A stretch of 64,000 nt of DNA from Gracilariopsis chorda (GCA_003194525.1 NBIV01000011.1:496001-560000), one strand, 5' to 3'. Counted from the first letter of the stretch, positions 54,003 through 64,000 are shown. Program-made: numbers and translations. The notes: generated from the sequence alone by a model not told the origin.

Positions 54003-56483
54003 ATGAAGACTTCTGAAGAGTTGCATGCCGCTATTGCTTTTTCAACACCGCTTCCTGTCGGTAAACGAAAGCTGTGCTCCCCTTTCCCTATGCCTACTAG
54101 TTCTGTCTCACTCTCCAATTCGCAAACGCGAATTGGAAACCATCAGCACGCTACACGCAGGGCCATAGTCAAAGCTGTTCAGCATGATGAAGAAAACGGG
54201 AACACTTCCAACAGCCTATATCGAATTTCCAGAAGGCAAGCATTACAGATATTCAACGGCTTGCTGGGGTTCACTACAGCTGGTCTTCTCATCAAAATGA
54301 AAGAGCAGTATCGTCTTACTTCACCACAGGGCATTCTGTCAGCTATTGGGCTGGGTCAGGTTCCAAATCGTTCTGGCGTTAAACCCGCCTTAGCGAGTGC
54401 TGAGCAGTCGCCCCGTTTGCAAGAGGCTTTCCGCTATATACAAAAGATTGACTCCAGACCGCCGGTGAATTGCCCTGAATTTCCCCGAGGCTCTGAGTGG
54501 ATAAACAGTCGCCCGTTGAGTCTCGGAAAAGAACTAAAGGGGAAATTGGTTCTGCTTGACTTCTTCACGTACTGTTGCATCAACTGCCAACATGTGCTAC
54601 CAAAGCTACAGCAGTTAGAGTCGAAGTACGGCGAAGATGGTGCTGGGGGTTTCGTGGTCGTCGGTGTACACTCTGCAAAATTCACGGCAGAAAGGGAGAC
54701 TGCCAACATCGCCGCTGCTGTGGAAAGATATGAAGTTCACCATCCTGTATTGAATGACGAACGAATGTCGCTTTGGAACAGTCTTGGCGTAACATCATGG
54801 CCTACTCTTGCTCTAGTCGGACCAAGTGGGAACTTGCTTGCCGTGTGGTCTGGAGAAGGACAGGAAAGCGATATTGACTCTGTAGTTGCGGCAGCCTTGG
54901 AATACTATTCTAACTCAATAGACCACCGACCTTTACCACCTGCACCAAAGCGAATAGCATCCCTTCGAAAACAAGCCGATTCCCCATTAAGATATCCAGG
55001 AAAAGTAGCAATATCAACTACGGGGGATAGGATGTATGTAGCGGATTCAGGAAACAACAGAATTCTGGAGATTGATTTGGATTCCAAACGAGTTCTACGT
55101 GTCTTTGGGAGTGGGGAAGCCGCATTGGCAGACTCCAATGACCCTACAAAAGCTGCCTTCCACAGTCCACAAGGATTAGCAGAGTTCGAGGGCATTCTGT
55201 ACGTCGCTGACACAGAATCCCACGCAGTGCGTGCAGTAGACCTCAAAACTGGGGACGTGACAACTATAGGCGGGAATGGCTTGCAAGGATTTGATTACGC
55301 AGGGGGAAAGATTGGAAAACTTCAGCCTTTGTCTTCGCCATGGGATGTTGAAGTAGCTGATAGTACGTTATACGTCGCTATGGCTGGCACACATCAAATC
55401 TGGAGTTTGGAACTGCCAAGACCGGGGCTTAAGCGGTCTTTTGCAAATCCGTGGCAGGTCTTTTCGGGGACTGGCAGAGAGCTGGAGAAGAACTCCCAGA
55501 ACGGGAAACTCGCTGGATGGGCACAGCCCAGCCACCTTAGCGCTGGATCAAATGGATGGCTATACGTAGCAGACAGTGAATCCAGCTCCGTGAGAGGAAT
55601 TGAGATTGATAATGATCTTCACCCAACGAAGACTATTGCTGGTGGTGATGGTCTCATCGCTGAAAATCTATTCGCGTACGGAGATAAGGAAGGACGCGGA
55701 GCAGGGGCCAAATTCCAACACCCTCTGGCTGTCTGCTATGACAACCAGCGGGATGTAGTGTATGTTGCAGATTCCTACAATCATCGCATCAAAGTAGTAG
55801 AACCGTCAGGATCTGCCAGAGTCTTGTGCGGAAATGGTGCGCCGGGACTGCGTGATGGCTCTGCAAAGGATGCCATGTTCTGGGAGCCCGCAGGGCTCAG
55901 CCTGTCTGCGGAAGGAGATAAGCTGTACGTTTCTGATACCAACAATTTTGCTATTCGCGTGGTTGATATCGACAAGAGGACGGTTGCAACACTTACTTTG
56001 GCTTCAGAAGTACCGAAGGCTAGCGTTGGCGAAAAAGAGAAGCCGCTTGTGCCTTATCGTAGGCGTGCTGTCGAAATATCCTGTGACCCAGTGAGGCCGA
56101 CTTCTACAATCACTTTTGCAATAGGCCTTCCCGACAAATCGCACTTTACACCTGGAACCACGAGTAGGTATCAAGTGAATCTCAAGAACGGGACGTCTGA
56201 GGACAAGACATCATCCGGCTTGATGGTCGCGACGAGCGGAGTAGTAAAGCAAAATGGAAGCTACGGTTCGTTCGCTCTGAATCTCTCTGAGTATTCTGGG
56301 TTGCTCAAATCGTCAGAAGCGATTGAAGTAGAAGCAGTGACTTATTACTGCACGGATGAGGACGGCACATGCAGAACAGAGGCCGACATCTTCGAAATAC
56401 CCCTATCGTACGAAGCACCGGATACTAGAGAGGTATCACACAAGATTGTTCCGAGGCGGAGAGCGACCGTGCAACAAGCTTGA
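54003..56483 (+). CDS. NHLRC2/SOQ1-like thioredoxin-NHL-repeat protein
   Basis: The intronless frame encodes 826 residues. A thioredoxin-like domain at about residues 160-300 contains L-L-D-F-F-T-Y-C-C-I-N-C (C191, C192, C195), the signature of NHLRC2 and of plant SOQ1, followed by G-V-H-S-A-K-F and S-W-P-T-L. Five to six NHL beta-propeller repeats (V-A-D-S-x-N-x-R-I, V-A-D-T-E-S-H-A-V-R, V-A-D-S-Y-N-H-R-I-K, V-S-D-T-N-N-F-A-I-R) span about 335-665. A C-terminal beta domain follows, as in NHLRC2. The first 125 residues look like a targeting leader: basic and S/T-rich, then S-R-R-Q-A-L-Q before a hydrophobic stretch (79-97), then A-L-A-S-A at 119-123. SOQ1's HAD phosphatase domain is absent. 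I infer a plastid-lumen redox role; animal NHLRC2 is cytosolic. Confidence 0.9.
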   Translation: MKTSEELHAAIAFSTPLPVGKRKLCSPFPMPTSSVSLSNSQTRIGNHQHATRRAIVKAVQHDEENGNTSNSLYRISRRQALQIFNGLLGFTTAGLLIKMKEQYRLTSPQGILSAIGLGQVPNRSGVKPALASAEQSPRLQEAFRYIQKIDSRPPVNCPEFPRGSEWINSRPLSLGKELKGKLVLLDFFTYCCINCQHVLPKLQQLESKYGEDGAGGFVVVGVHSAKFTAERETANIAAAVERYEVHHPVLNDERMSLWNSLGVTSWPTLALVGPSGNLLAVWSGEGQESDIDSVVAAALEYYSNSIDHRPLPPAPKRIASLRKQADSPLRYPGKVAISTTGDRMYVADSGNNRILEIDLDSKRVLRVFGSGEAALADSNDPTKAAFHSPQGLAEFEGILYVADTESHAVRAVDLKTGDVTTIGGNGLQGFDYAGGKIGKLQPLSSPWDVEVADSTLYVAMAGTHQIWSLELPRPGLKRSFANPWQVFSGTGRELEKNSQNGKLAGWAQPSHLSAGSNGWLYVADSESSSVRGIEIDNDLHPTKTIAGGDGLIAENLFAYGDKEGRGAGAKFQHPLAVCYDNQRDVVYVADSYNHRIKVVEPSGSARVLCGNGAPGLRDGSAKDAMFWEPAGLSLSAEGDKLYVSDTNNFAIRVVDIDKRTVATLTLASEVPKASVGEKEKPLVPYRRRAVEISCDPVRPTSTITFAIGLPDKSHFTPGTTSRYQVNLKNGTSEDKTSSGLMVATSGVVKQNGSYGSFALNLSEYSGLLKSSEAIEVEAVTYYCTDEDGTCRTEADIFEIPLSYEAPDTREVSHKIVPRRRATVQQA

Positions 56484-56696
56484 ATGGCGAACGAATTGAT
56501 TAGCCGCAAGTAATGTATGGAGATTTGTCATGTAAGTGTAATCTACACTAAAATCACAGAAGTTATGCTTGGGGGAGGTTAGTAAGACGCGTTTCCACAT
56601 AGGCAACATCCCGTGACCTTTGGGTACATTTTCCCAGTCTTCTTCGAAGCGAGAAAGACTGTACTCAAAACAGCGAAAAGGACTGGCTATCGATTG
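56484..56696. other. Convergent 3' spacer between TRX-NHL and FKBP genes
   Basis: 213 bp shared by the two 3' ends. No strong polyadenylation signal is evident. Confidence 0.5.
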
Positions 56697-57618
56697 CTAG
56701 AACGCCTTGACTACGGTTACATCAAAGTACAATGTCGCGTTTCTCGGAATTCCTGGTGGTGGGTTCTGACCATACCCTAAATCTGGGGGAACGATAAGAT
56801 GTCTCTCACCCCCTTCGCGCATGTTGCTTATGCCAATATCAAAACCTTTGACACATTCGCCGATTCCAAGACGGAACTTGAACGGCTTTCTCGCATCGGC
56901 TTTGTCGATGATCTTTCCGTTCTCTAGCCGAAGGGTATACTTAATTGCCACATTTCGTCCTTGAACTACCTTCTTTCCAGAACCGACGATAATGTCTTGG
57001 AACTGAAGACCAGAGCGGTGCGTGATAACGGGCAACCCCCGCTTTCTTACTACAATTTTCTTACCCTCAGCATCATCCTTCTTTTCAGAGCTGTCCTCGT
57101 CGTCGGCATCATCTTCTGAAGAGTTGTCGTCGGACATATCTTGATTGCCTTCTTCCCCATCGTCAAAGACGACTTCCATCCCCATCATACCCGAGGCAAG
57201 GTCGACGTCCTCGTCTTCATCTGAAAAAACGTCGTACTGATTCCCCACAACGTGAATGACGGCACCATTAGCTGAGTTGCCAGCTATAGATAGACCAAGT
57301 CTGGAGGTAATCGGTAAATCCAACTTTGCGTTCTCAGATCTCGATGAGAGAACAGCAATCGCTACTCTTTTCGCTTCCTCTTCATCTTCCACATCATCAT
57401 CTTCCGGTTTGCAGATTTCGAGTACCACTCTCGCATCCCTTTTTTTCGGATATTCAACTAGACACGCCTTGTAGAGTCAAACAGTTAGTGCCTAGATGTA
57501 CATTGCTCCGTTATGGATATTTTATGCAACTTACATTGCTCAGATATACATGTTGTTCAGATGAAGCATCTATCCACACGACTTGCTTCGGTTTAACTTC
57601 CACACCAACGAAAGACAT
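56697..57618 (-). CDS. Nucleoplasmin-like FKBP peptidyl-prolyl isomerase
   Basis: Exons 57618-57535 and 57467-56697 are joined across a 67-bp intron (GTAAGT donor, AAG acceptor), giving 284 residues. The N-terminal 100 residues are the nucleoplasmin-like fold of nuclear FKBPs (M-S-F-V-G-V-E-V-K-P). A central acidic tract of D/E/S (about 130-170) follows, then a C-terminal FKBP domain from about residue 175: Y-T-L-R-L-E-N-G, K-P-F-K-F-R-L-G, then G-Y-G, then L-Y-F-D-V-T-V. The usual active-site tryptophan is replaced by Phe (C-V-K-G-F-D), which is common in nuclear FKBPs and lowers FK506 affinity. By homology with FKBP39/53 and yeast Fpr3/4 it should act as a nuclear histone chaperone and proline isomerase. 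The start is fixed by the exon 1 homology. Confidence 0.9.
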
Positions 57619-58303
57619 TTTAACTAATGTAATGCGAGGGAGGGTGGTTCGCTCGTTGTTGCGCGGCTGCTGCTACGAGTAAGGCGACTGCGATCTGCTA
57701 CTTTGTAGCTCCCTGTGTTCTTCTTGACAGGCGCAGCACAAAAACTGGACTGCCACTCGATAAAGATGGGGACCTTTGACTGGAATCGTTCTACACTTCT
57801 GCCTTCAAGGAGACTCTTAAGCGCCTTATAACCGACGGTGAGTTGTCACCGACGAAGCACACCCACGTTACCTTCAGCGAGTCCCACAACGGATCTACTC
57901 AAAGTAGATACTGTACCTTTGTACCTAAACATTGAATCACCTTACGCGAGGCATCTTGCAAGTTGCAACGCGAACACGGATCATGGCACAAGACGTTCCG
58001 GATCAAACATAGATGAGATCAAATAATTGCAACTATCTGCATAATCTAATCTCATGACACGTCAACTAGAAATCCTTGTCAAACGTGTCAGAAAGAAAAC
58101 GCCCGGATCTACTCTCTACGCATGCTGCGGAACGCAAACCTCGCATTGGCTGCCCATTGATTGTTGGCTCCTGCTACAGAGCTATTCACATCGTTGTGCG
58201 GTAAAAAGCTATCTATACCTTCAATTGCTTCGAAACTAGCCGCAGTGAATCCCCTATCGCCCTCTTATCGTCATTTACAGACTAATCTAATCTTCGACAC
58301 CAC
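57619..58303. promoter_or_regulatory. Divergent promoter region between FKBP and PDI genes
   Basis: The two start codons point away from each other across 685 bp. I see no TATA box at a standard distance and no other gene. Small plus-strand frames at 57838-58239 lack homology to anything I recognise. Confidence 0.45.
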
Positions 58304-59682
58304 ATGAAAGCTTTATCCACCATGCCGATCATCACCTTTGGAGTTCTCTTTTCCGCTTTAGCGTCATTGACCTATGCACTTTATCACAACGATATCACTC
58401 CGAAGAACTTCGATACGCTACTCGATCCAGCGAAGGCATCCATCATGGTAGAATTCTATGCCCCATGGTGTGGACACGTAAGTTGTTTGAATCTCACTGG
58501 CTCTGCCATTCGTCTCTTTCAATAAGCGATTACCTCTAACATCTTTCAGTAGTGCAAGAAGCTGGCACCAGAATACGAGAAACTTGGTGAAACGTTTGCT
58601 TACACGAAAGACGTCGTCATCGCTCAAGTTGATGCAGACGCTCACAAAAGTCTCGGCGATCGTTTCAAGGTTCAGGGCTTTCCCACACTCAAATGGATTC
58701 AAAAAGGCTCGTCTTTTGACAAGGCAGAGGATATCAATGTCAGGCGCACGGCGCCAGAGTTGCTCAAGTTTGTCAATGAGAAGACCGGCCTCAGTAAGGA
58801 ACTCAAGGGCTCTGAAGACCGCACACTTGAACTCACGCCAGCAAACTTTGAAGAAGTGACGCAGAGCTCGGATCATCATACTCTTGTCATTTTCTTTGAG
58901 CCAAAGTAAGTAACTTGTCTCTATATCCTCCACAACTACCCGAGGCCGTTGCTCGTCATTCCTTATCGCTAACTTGTTCATCCGTGCGTGTGATTTTCTT
59001 TCTCTTTTGTTTCTCAGTAACCGAGCAGTACGTTCCAGTCCATCACGTCCCGTTTCTGTTCCACTGCTGTGTTCTGACATTATACTTCTTCTGTAATCAA
59101 TTGTTTCAGAGCGACGCGGCTTTGCTAGTCTGGAAGCGACTCGCTTTTCTTTACTCTGACGACAAAGAGGTCGTCATTGCCAAGTTGGACAGTGACAAAT
59201 TTGCGCACCTAACTGAACAGCAAGGTGTATCTTCATATCCATCAATCAAGTACTACAAGAAGCAAGGAGCTGAGAAATATGAAGGAGAAACCACAATTGA
59301 AGCACTCGTTGACTACGTCAACATGAAAACTGGACTAGAAGTCTCAAGCGATGATGGAGTAATCCCGTCAGCAGGAACGATTCCGGAGATAGCTGAGCAC
59401 ATTAGGTCATACATCGAAGCAAGGACGCAAGAAGACCGTCAAAAGGTCGTAGATGCGTGCAGGACCACAGTGGAAACATTGGACGCGAGGGCTAAAGAAA
59501 ACTTCGATTACTACTCAAAAGTATTTTCGAGAATTGCTGAGAAGGGAGAAGAATACATCATCAAGGAGAGGGCCCGCTTGGAGAAACTGCTTGATGACGC
59601 TGAAAGTATGCAACGAATTTATCGCAGGAAGTTCATGAAACGTATGAATGTACTGCATGACTTCTCTAAAACTGAGCTTTGA
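58304..59682 (+). CDS. Protein disulfide isomerase with ERp29-type C-terminal domain
   Basis: Three exons: 58304-58477, 58553-58905 and 59112-59682. A signal peptide (residues 1-24, ending L-T-Y-A) leads into a thioredoxin a domain with W-C-G-H-C (C56-C59), split by intron 1 between His and Cys. The second thioredoxin-like domain (F-P-T-L-K-W, later S-Y-P-S-I-K-Y-Y) has no C-x-x-C; the expected place reads F-F-E-P-N-D-A-A, so it is redox-inactive. The last 100 residues form the helical D domain of ERp29/PDI-D proteins (I-E-A-R-T-Q-E-D-R, then I-A-E-K-G-E-E-Y-I). No K/HDEL-type signal is present; it ends K-T-E-L, a possible weak retention form. Introns use GTAAGT donors and acceptors one AG beyond the first CAG. 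It acts in disulfide formation in the ER. Confidence 0.9.
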
Positions 59683-60305
59683 CTTGATTCCTGGGATATA
59701 CGGCTAACGCTAGTCAATCGCGGACGAGCCGAGACAGACTGTGGCGTCCTGTCCATTAGGTAATAGTGCATAACAATGTCCTCCTAGGATGTCGCGTTCT
59801 AGTGGTGAGGGGAAGGAGTCGTAGAAGCATGTACGCTTGTTCGTTCACAAGAAAGAGAACCTTCACAAGTGTGCCTCGAAAAACAACTTGCCATATTCCA
59901 TGAGGCGTCTTTAATAAGATTCATAAGCCACTTTTCTAACATGAGACTCCTGCAAGCCCCACATCCTTCGATCAATAGAAGTCTTTAAATCATGGAGCTA
60001 GGTGGAGGTTCGGTTCTCATGTAGACAGGCAGACAAGACGGACATACAAGAACTTTGATTGGTACGAAACCCTTCTGTGCTATCCATGTATGCGTAGCTT
60101 GAAGAACATATGTTGTACAACTCGAGGTCTCACCCTGTGTAGTCAAACTCTTCGGATGTTTCTCTGTCAACCCACCGCAAACTTCACATCCTATGCACAC
60201 TTGACATGGTGTGTTCCTCTTTCTTTTGTTCACTTCGCTCTTTGTATGGTTTGCAGATCTTCGGGGCGTTTCAGAGATTCCGAAATGACTCGTTCTACTT
60301 CACAT
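59683..60305. other. Convergent 3' spacer between PDI and BED-SDH genes
   Basis: No gene recognised on either strand. AATAAG-like sequence at about 59913 could serve the PDI transcript. Confidence 0.4.
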
Positions 60306-62149
60306 TCAAGACTCACGATCACCCCATGGCATTGGCGGGTTCTGCTGTTGGGGTGTCGGTACAGGGGGCACTGCAGCCGCGGCAGCCGCTGTCGACATGG
60401 TAAGAGGCACGGTTGGAACAGCAGTGACAGAAGCAACCGAAGCAACCGACGCAACTTGAGTAGGCAAAGAGGTTGGAAGTGAAGTATTGAGACCGGTCTG
60501 AATAGTGTTTGCAATGTTTGGAAGGGGATTGTTAATTGGCGGGGCAAGAGTATTGGCTTGTGAGGTTATTGGTTGAATGGGGTGGGGCGTGCAGTCGATG
60601 ATAACTTTGATAGCCTTGCCGACACGGTTTCGCGCAGTCTCAAATGCATCCAAGGCATCCATCATCTTGAAGCGATGGGTCACAAGTCTCTTCAAGTTAA
60701 CCTTACCGGAGCTGACCAACTCAAGTGCAGCGGGGTAGGTGTTGCAGTAACGGAACACACCACGTATGTCGACTTCGCGCATGGAAATCTCAAGGACTGG
60801 TAACGAGATATCCGGATGGCCCATTCCTACGAGCACGACAACGCCACCTCGTTTGGCGCCATATATACAAGCCTTAATAGCGGATTCGACACCGGATGCA
60901 TCAATGCAAACATCGGCTGCAATGGCTTCCACTGAGACCTTGGGATCTCCCTCGGTGTGGGCAAGAATGACTCTGTCGGCTCCAAGCTCCTTCGCCACTT
61001 GCAGTCGATCGGCATCAATGTCTTGAATGAGAATGCGGGCAGCACCCGATGCTTTTGCCACCAACATGCACATGAGACCGACCGGACCAGCACCAGTGAT
61101 AAAAACGGTGGAACCCAGGGAAACGTTTCCTCTTCGGCATGCATGGATACCAACAGACAGCGGTTCGAAAAGAGCGGCTTGGTCAAAGGAGATCATAGGA
61201 GGAAGTTTGTATAGAAAGTGGGCGGGATGAACAATGAAATGAGCGAGAGAACCATTAATGGGCGGAGTAGCAGCAAATTTGACATGCGGACAAAGATTGT
61301 AACGACCGTGTCTGCAATGTGAACATGCAGAGCAAGGAACTCCAGGCTCGATTGCAACTCGATCGCCCTCTTCAAGCCCTGTGACGTTTTCACCGATAAG
61401 ACGGACTACACCCGAGCCTTCATGACCGAGAATCATAGGCTTGTCAATGACAAAGTCGCCAATGCGGCCATCGGTCCAGTAGTGCACATCCTGTAAAAAA
61501 ATTGCATGCAATGGATGAGAACGGGGCGTGTTAGAAGACGTGATGGGGATACGGACGTGGAGAATAAAATGGTACTTACCGAGCCACAAATGCCGACAGA
61601 GCGCATAGCAACGAGAACGTGACCCTCCGGAATGGCTGGAATGGGGACCTTGTCGATACGAAGATCACCGGCGCCGTGAAGCACGACAGCCTTGTTTTCA
61701 ATACCATCCACGTTGAGGTGAGCATTGGCCTTGAGCAGGCCATCGTACTTGAGGCGTTTGGAAGGGTCGACGTTAGCAGTACCAGGCTGTCTTTTACGGA
61801 AGCGAGCGGGATGTCGTTCGTACACGGCCTTTTGTGAAGCGGGGATCTTATCGCACTCGAGGATGTGATTCTTCATGGTTTCAATTTTTCCGCGGATACG
61901 GGTTTGAATATCTGCTTTGAGACAATAGCGACAGTTTGCGATGCGAAACTTGGATTCTTCGCCGTTGACGGTCTGCCACATGCCCGCGTCGGCGAAGAAA
62001 ATCCACTCTGGACTGCGCTTAGAGCGGTTACGAATGCGATTCTGACAGGCTAGTTTGACGAGATTGGGGTCGAGTTCGTCTTCCGGGGCGACATCCTGTG
62101 GGCCTGTAGGCATGGGCTGGGACATCTGCTGCGACATGTGCTGCGTCAT
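60306..62149 (-). CDS. BED zinc finger fused to sorbitol dehydrogenase
   Basis: Exons 62149-61580 and 61490-60306 are joined by an 89-bp intron (GTAAGT, ACAG) inside C-G-S-D-V-H-Y-W, giving 584 residues. Residues 40-105 form a BED-type finger (W49, C73-x2-C76, H95-x3-C99), the kind carried by hAT transposases. From about 150 a complete medium-chain sorbitol/xylitol dehydrogenase follows: catalytic zinc ligands Cys in V-G-I-C-G-S, His-Glu in G-H-E-G-S-G and Glu in F-E-P-L-S-V, structural zinc C-x2-C-x2-C-x7-C, and Rossmann G-A-G-P-V-G-L. A tail of about 90 residues rich in P, T, Q and A ends the protein. The finger and the first part of the enzyme share one exon, so the fusion is not a splicing guess. 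The enzyme oxidises polyols with NAD; the finger suggests DNA binding. Start chosen at M-T-Q-H-M; upstream codons are poly-proline over a G/C run. Confidence 0.9.
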
Positions 62150-63269
62150 TTGGGGGGGGGGGGGGAACGGTGGGGGGGGAGACGGGAGGGCAACGAGGGG
62201 GGGTGTGAAGAGGGGAGGGGGGGGAGGTGAAGTCGAAACGAAGAGGGTTAAGGATAACGGAGATGGTAGCGCGGCTAGCTGCGCGTGGCGCGGGGGCGTG
62301 GAGAGGGCCTTTGGTGTAGGTGGTGGCAACTTATTGCGCTGCACGTCGTCGGCTGTCGCTGCGCACTCGAGTTCAAAACCGGCGCGCGGCGCAAGGCGAG
62401 TCGCGCGCACCAGCGGCTCCACGGAGGTCGTCCACAGTTGGCACGCCTACAGTGCGCGCGCACGTGTGCGCGTGTGCACGTGTGAACGTGTGCACGTGTA
62501 CAGCGGGACGCGTGGCGCGTTACAGGGCGCTGCAGCTGACAGTGCTGCTGTTGGCGGCGGCACGCGCGCCGCGGCTGACAAACGTGGCGCAGCACATGGG
62601 TATCTCAACAATGCAAGTGCGAGCGCGGCGCGAACGGTCAGCGAGTGCGCGCGCGCGCTGGCGTGTCCGTTTCAGCGTTTTTTGGAGCTCGTCTACATGC
62701 ACCAGCATTAGCGCTGTGCTCTTTAAGGCGTTCGTTGCAACGCTCTTTTCAACGGCTACGCTTTGCTACCATACGCGACTCCCGTCGCGGTCGCGCGCTC
62801 GATTCACTGCTGCGCGCTTCTTGAGCATCCGCCATTAGTGCCGTTTCGTTCATTGCCTCCCCCTCGTAACCTTTAGGCTCGGTGAACCGCTCGGTGAACG
62901 TTGAAAACGCAAACTTCACAACTGCACACACCCCCCTCCCCTCTCCTCTCCCGCAGTCAAAAAAGGTTGCATCCATTCCCTCCCCGCCCCAACCCCCCTC
63001 CCCCCCCCTCCACTAATCCCGCGTTTATTACGCGTGGGCCCTTCCAAACCATACCTCCACCAACCACCCGACACGTCAATACGAGACCACTCCATCCTCA
63101 CTCACCCCCTCCCATTTCTTCCCGCCCTCGCGGAAGAAGAAAAAAAAAAAAAAAGTCGACACAAGGCGTAGCCCACGCTAATCGCAAGAACGGCTAGCGC
63201 CCACCCGCATTCAAACCGTCCGCGCGTCGTACGCGTTTGTTGTCCGCTTTGCCGACCCGCCCCCTCATC
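62150..63269. promoter_or_regulatory. Divergent promoter region, G-tract and ACGTG-rich
   Basis: The start codons of the BED-SDH gene and the tetraspan gene diverge across 1.1 kb. G runs of up to about 14 lie at 62151-62225. An alternating purine-pyrimidine stretch with at least four ACGTG cores lies at 62459-62501. C-rich and A-rich homopolymer runs lie at 62980-63010 and 63140-63154. Plus-strand open frames here are composition artefacts. Confidence 0.5.
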
Positions 63270-64000
63270 ATGTCAAAGCTCTTTTCCGTGCTCGCAGCCT
63301 TTCTCAGCTTCGTATCCCTCGTCTTGGTCGCCGTTTCAATAGCAACCAATTACTGGGTCAAACTTTCTCCCGACACCCAACCACAATCCCCTCTAAACCC
63401 TCTTGCAAATGATACCTTTTCGGATCCCACCCTCTTGGTGCAGTACAACCTTGATTACTTTGGTTTATGGGTTGGTTGTCATCGCGAAGTTGTAAGTCAT
63501 TGCTCTGCCTTGTCCGCCGCCTCCTTGCCAGTTCGTCTCGCGCTTGCGTTCAAAATGCTTACCGATTGTGTTGTCCATTGTGTTTGTGCCAGACCTTTAA
63601 CAAGGTATCATGCGCCTACATAGGCGCTTCTTGCTATTCCGATGTGTGCTGGGTGCGAAACGGTCGACAGGAAAAATGCTCTAATTTCCGCTTGCCGCAG
63701 ATAGACAACTGTTCAGCCTACCAAGCAACGCGAGCAATGGCCATAATCGGCACCATCTTTCTTGTACTGGGTTCTTCAATTCTAGTCGTATCCGTGTGGG
63801 TCTCCTCCAACAGTTTGTCAATTGCGGGAACAATCTCAACGTTGCTTGCATCAGTCTTCCTCATGATTGCTTTCGCTGTGTTTTACGATCGCAATTTCAA
63901 CTACCTCGACGATATTGGCTCTATCGGTTGGTCTTTCATTCTTCTCATCGTCGCATGGCCGCTGGCATTTGTCGCTTTTCTGCTCGGTATTCCTGCCTCG
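63270..64000 (+). CDS. Claudin-signature tetraspan membrane protein (partial, runs off the end)
   Basis: Exon 1 63270-63491 and exon 2 from 63593 are separated by a 101-bp intron (GTAAGT, CCAG). The visible 210 residues have four membrane segments: about 4-26, then G-T-I-F-L-V-L-G-S-S-I-L-V-V, then T-L-L-A-S-V-F-L-M-I-A-F, then F-I-L-L-I-V-A-W-P-L-A-F. The first extracellular loop contains N-Y-W and G-L-W-V-G-C followed after ten residues by Cys, which fits the claudin/PMP22 signature G-L-W-x2-C-x(8-10)-C. Further cysteines in the loop suggest extra disulfides. An N-D-T glycosylation sequon is present. Start chosen at M-S-K-L-F, directly before the first membrane segment. The C-terminus lies outside the window. 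Function unknown. Confidence 0.75.

Noticed and set aside
62055..62838. Plus-strand open frames opposite the BED-SDH exon and promoter
   Set aside because: Glycine/arginine/alanine-rich translations of G/C runs; the minus-strand protein has real domains.

Overview
This is nuclear DNA of a eukaryote. Six recognisable protein-coding genes sit in the last 16 kb and several have short GT-AG introns (67-206 bp). Most of the first 47 kb is transposable elements nested in one another. Intron-poor gene islands between retrotransposon-filled stretches, mid-range GC and a TRX-NHL protein with a possible thylakoid-lumen leader suggest a red alga (Chondrus-like florideophyte). That assignment is inference, because no marker gene is present.

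Layout. 1-865: tandem satellite of 141-bp units, each made of four hairpins. 1015-1902: possible GCR1_C-like DNA-binding protein. 3.4-6.2 kb: Tc1/mariner element split by a solo LTR that is itself split by another solo LTR. 6.4-11.0 kb: Copia element with tiny (62-bp) terminal repeats and an initiator-tRNA-like primer site. 11.6-13.5 kb: two more solo LTRs. 13.7-17.7 kb: a decayed Copia on the minus strand. 17,992-27,891: a 9.9-kb chromovirus (Gypsy with chromodomain), minus strand, with both LTRs, PBS and PPT. 28.1-30.95 kb: remnant of a second chromovirus. 31.2-32.2 kb: orphan membrane protein. 32.4-34.9 kb: pogo/Tigger-like transposase broken by a solo LTR. 35.5-39.9 kb: LTR element with gag, protease-like and integrase segments but no visible reverse transcriptase. 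41.3 kb: Harbinger-like fragment. 42,951-45,593: nearly intact hAT element, with its empty site still visible in a related repeat at 49.8-50.2 kb.

The gene island holds a NADAR protein (48.4 kb), a divergent mitochondrial-carrier-like protein (52.1), an NHLRC2/SOQ1-like thioredoxin-NHL protein (54.0), a nucleoplasmin-type FKBP (56.7), a protein disulfide isomerase with an ERp29-type tail (58.3), a BED zinc finger fused to a sorbitol dehydrogenase (60.3) and a claudin-signature tetraspan protein running off the right end (63.3). They look like unrelated housekeeping genes in mixed orientation, with no operon-like logic.

The two most unusual signals are (a) dense, evenly spaced micro-palindromes through the chromovirus LTRs and coding region, with at least one arm change that stays complementary between diverged copies, and (b) the single-polypeptide BED-finger/sorbitol-dehydrogenase fusion.
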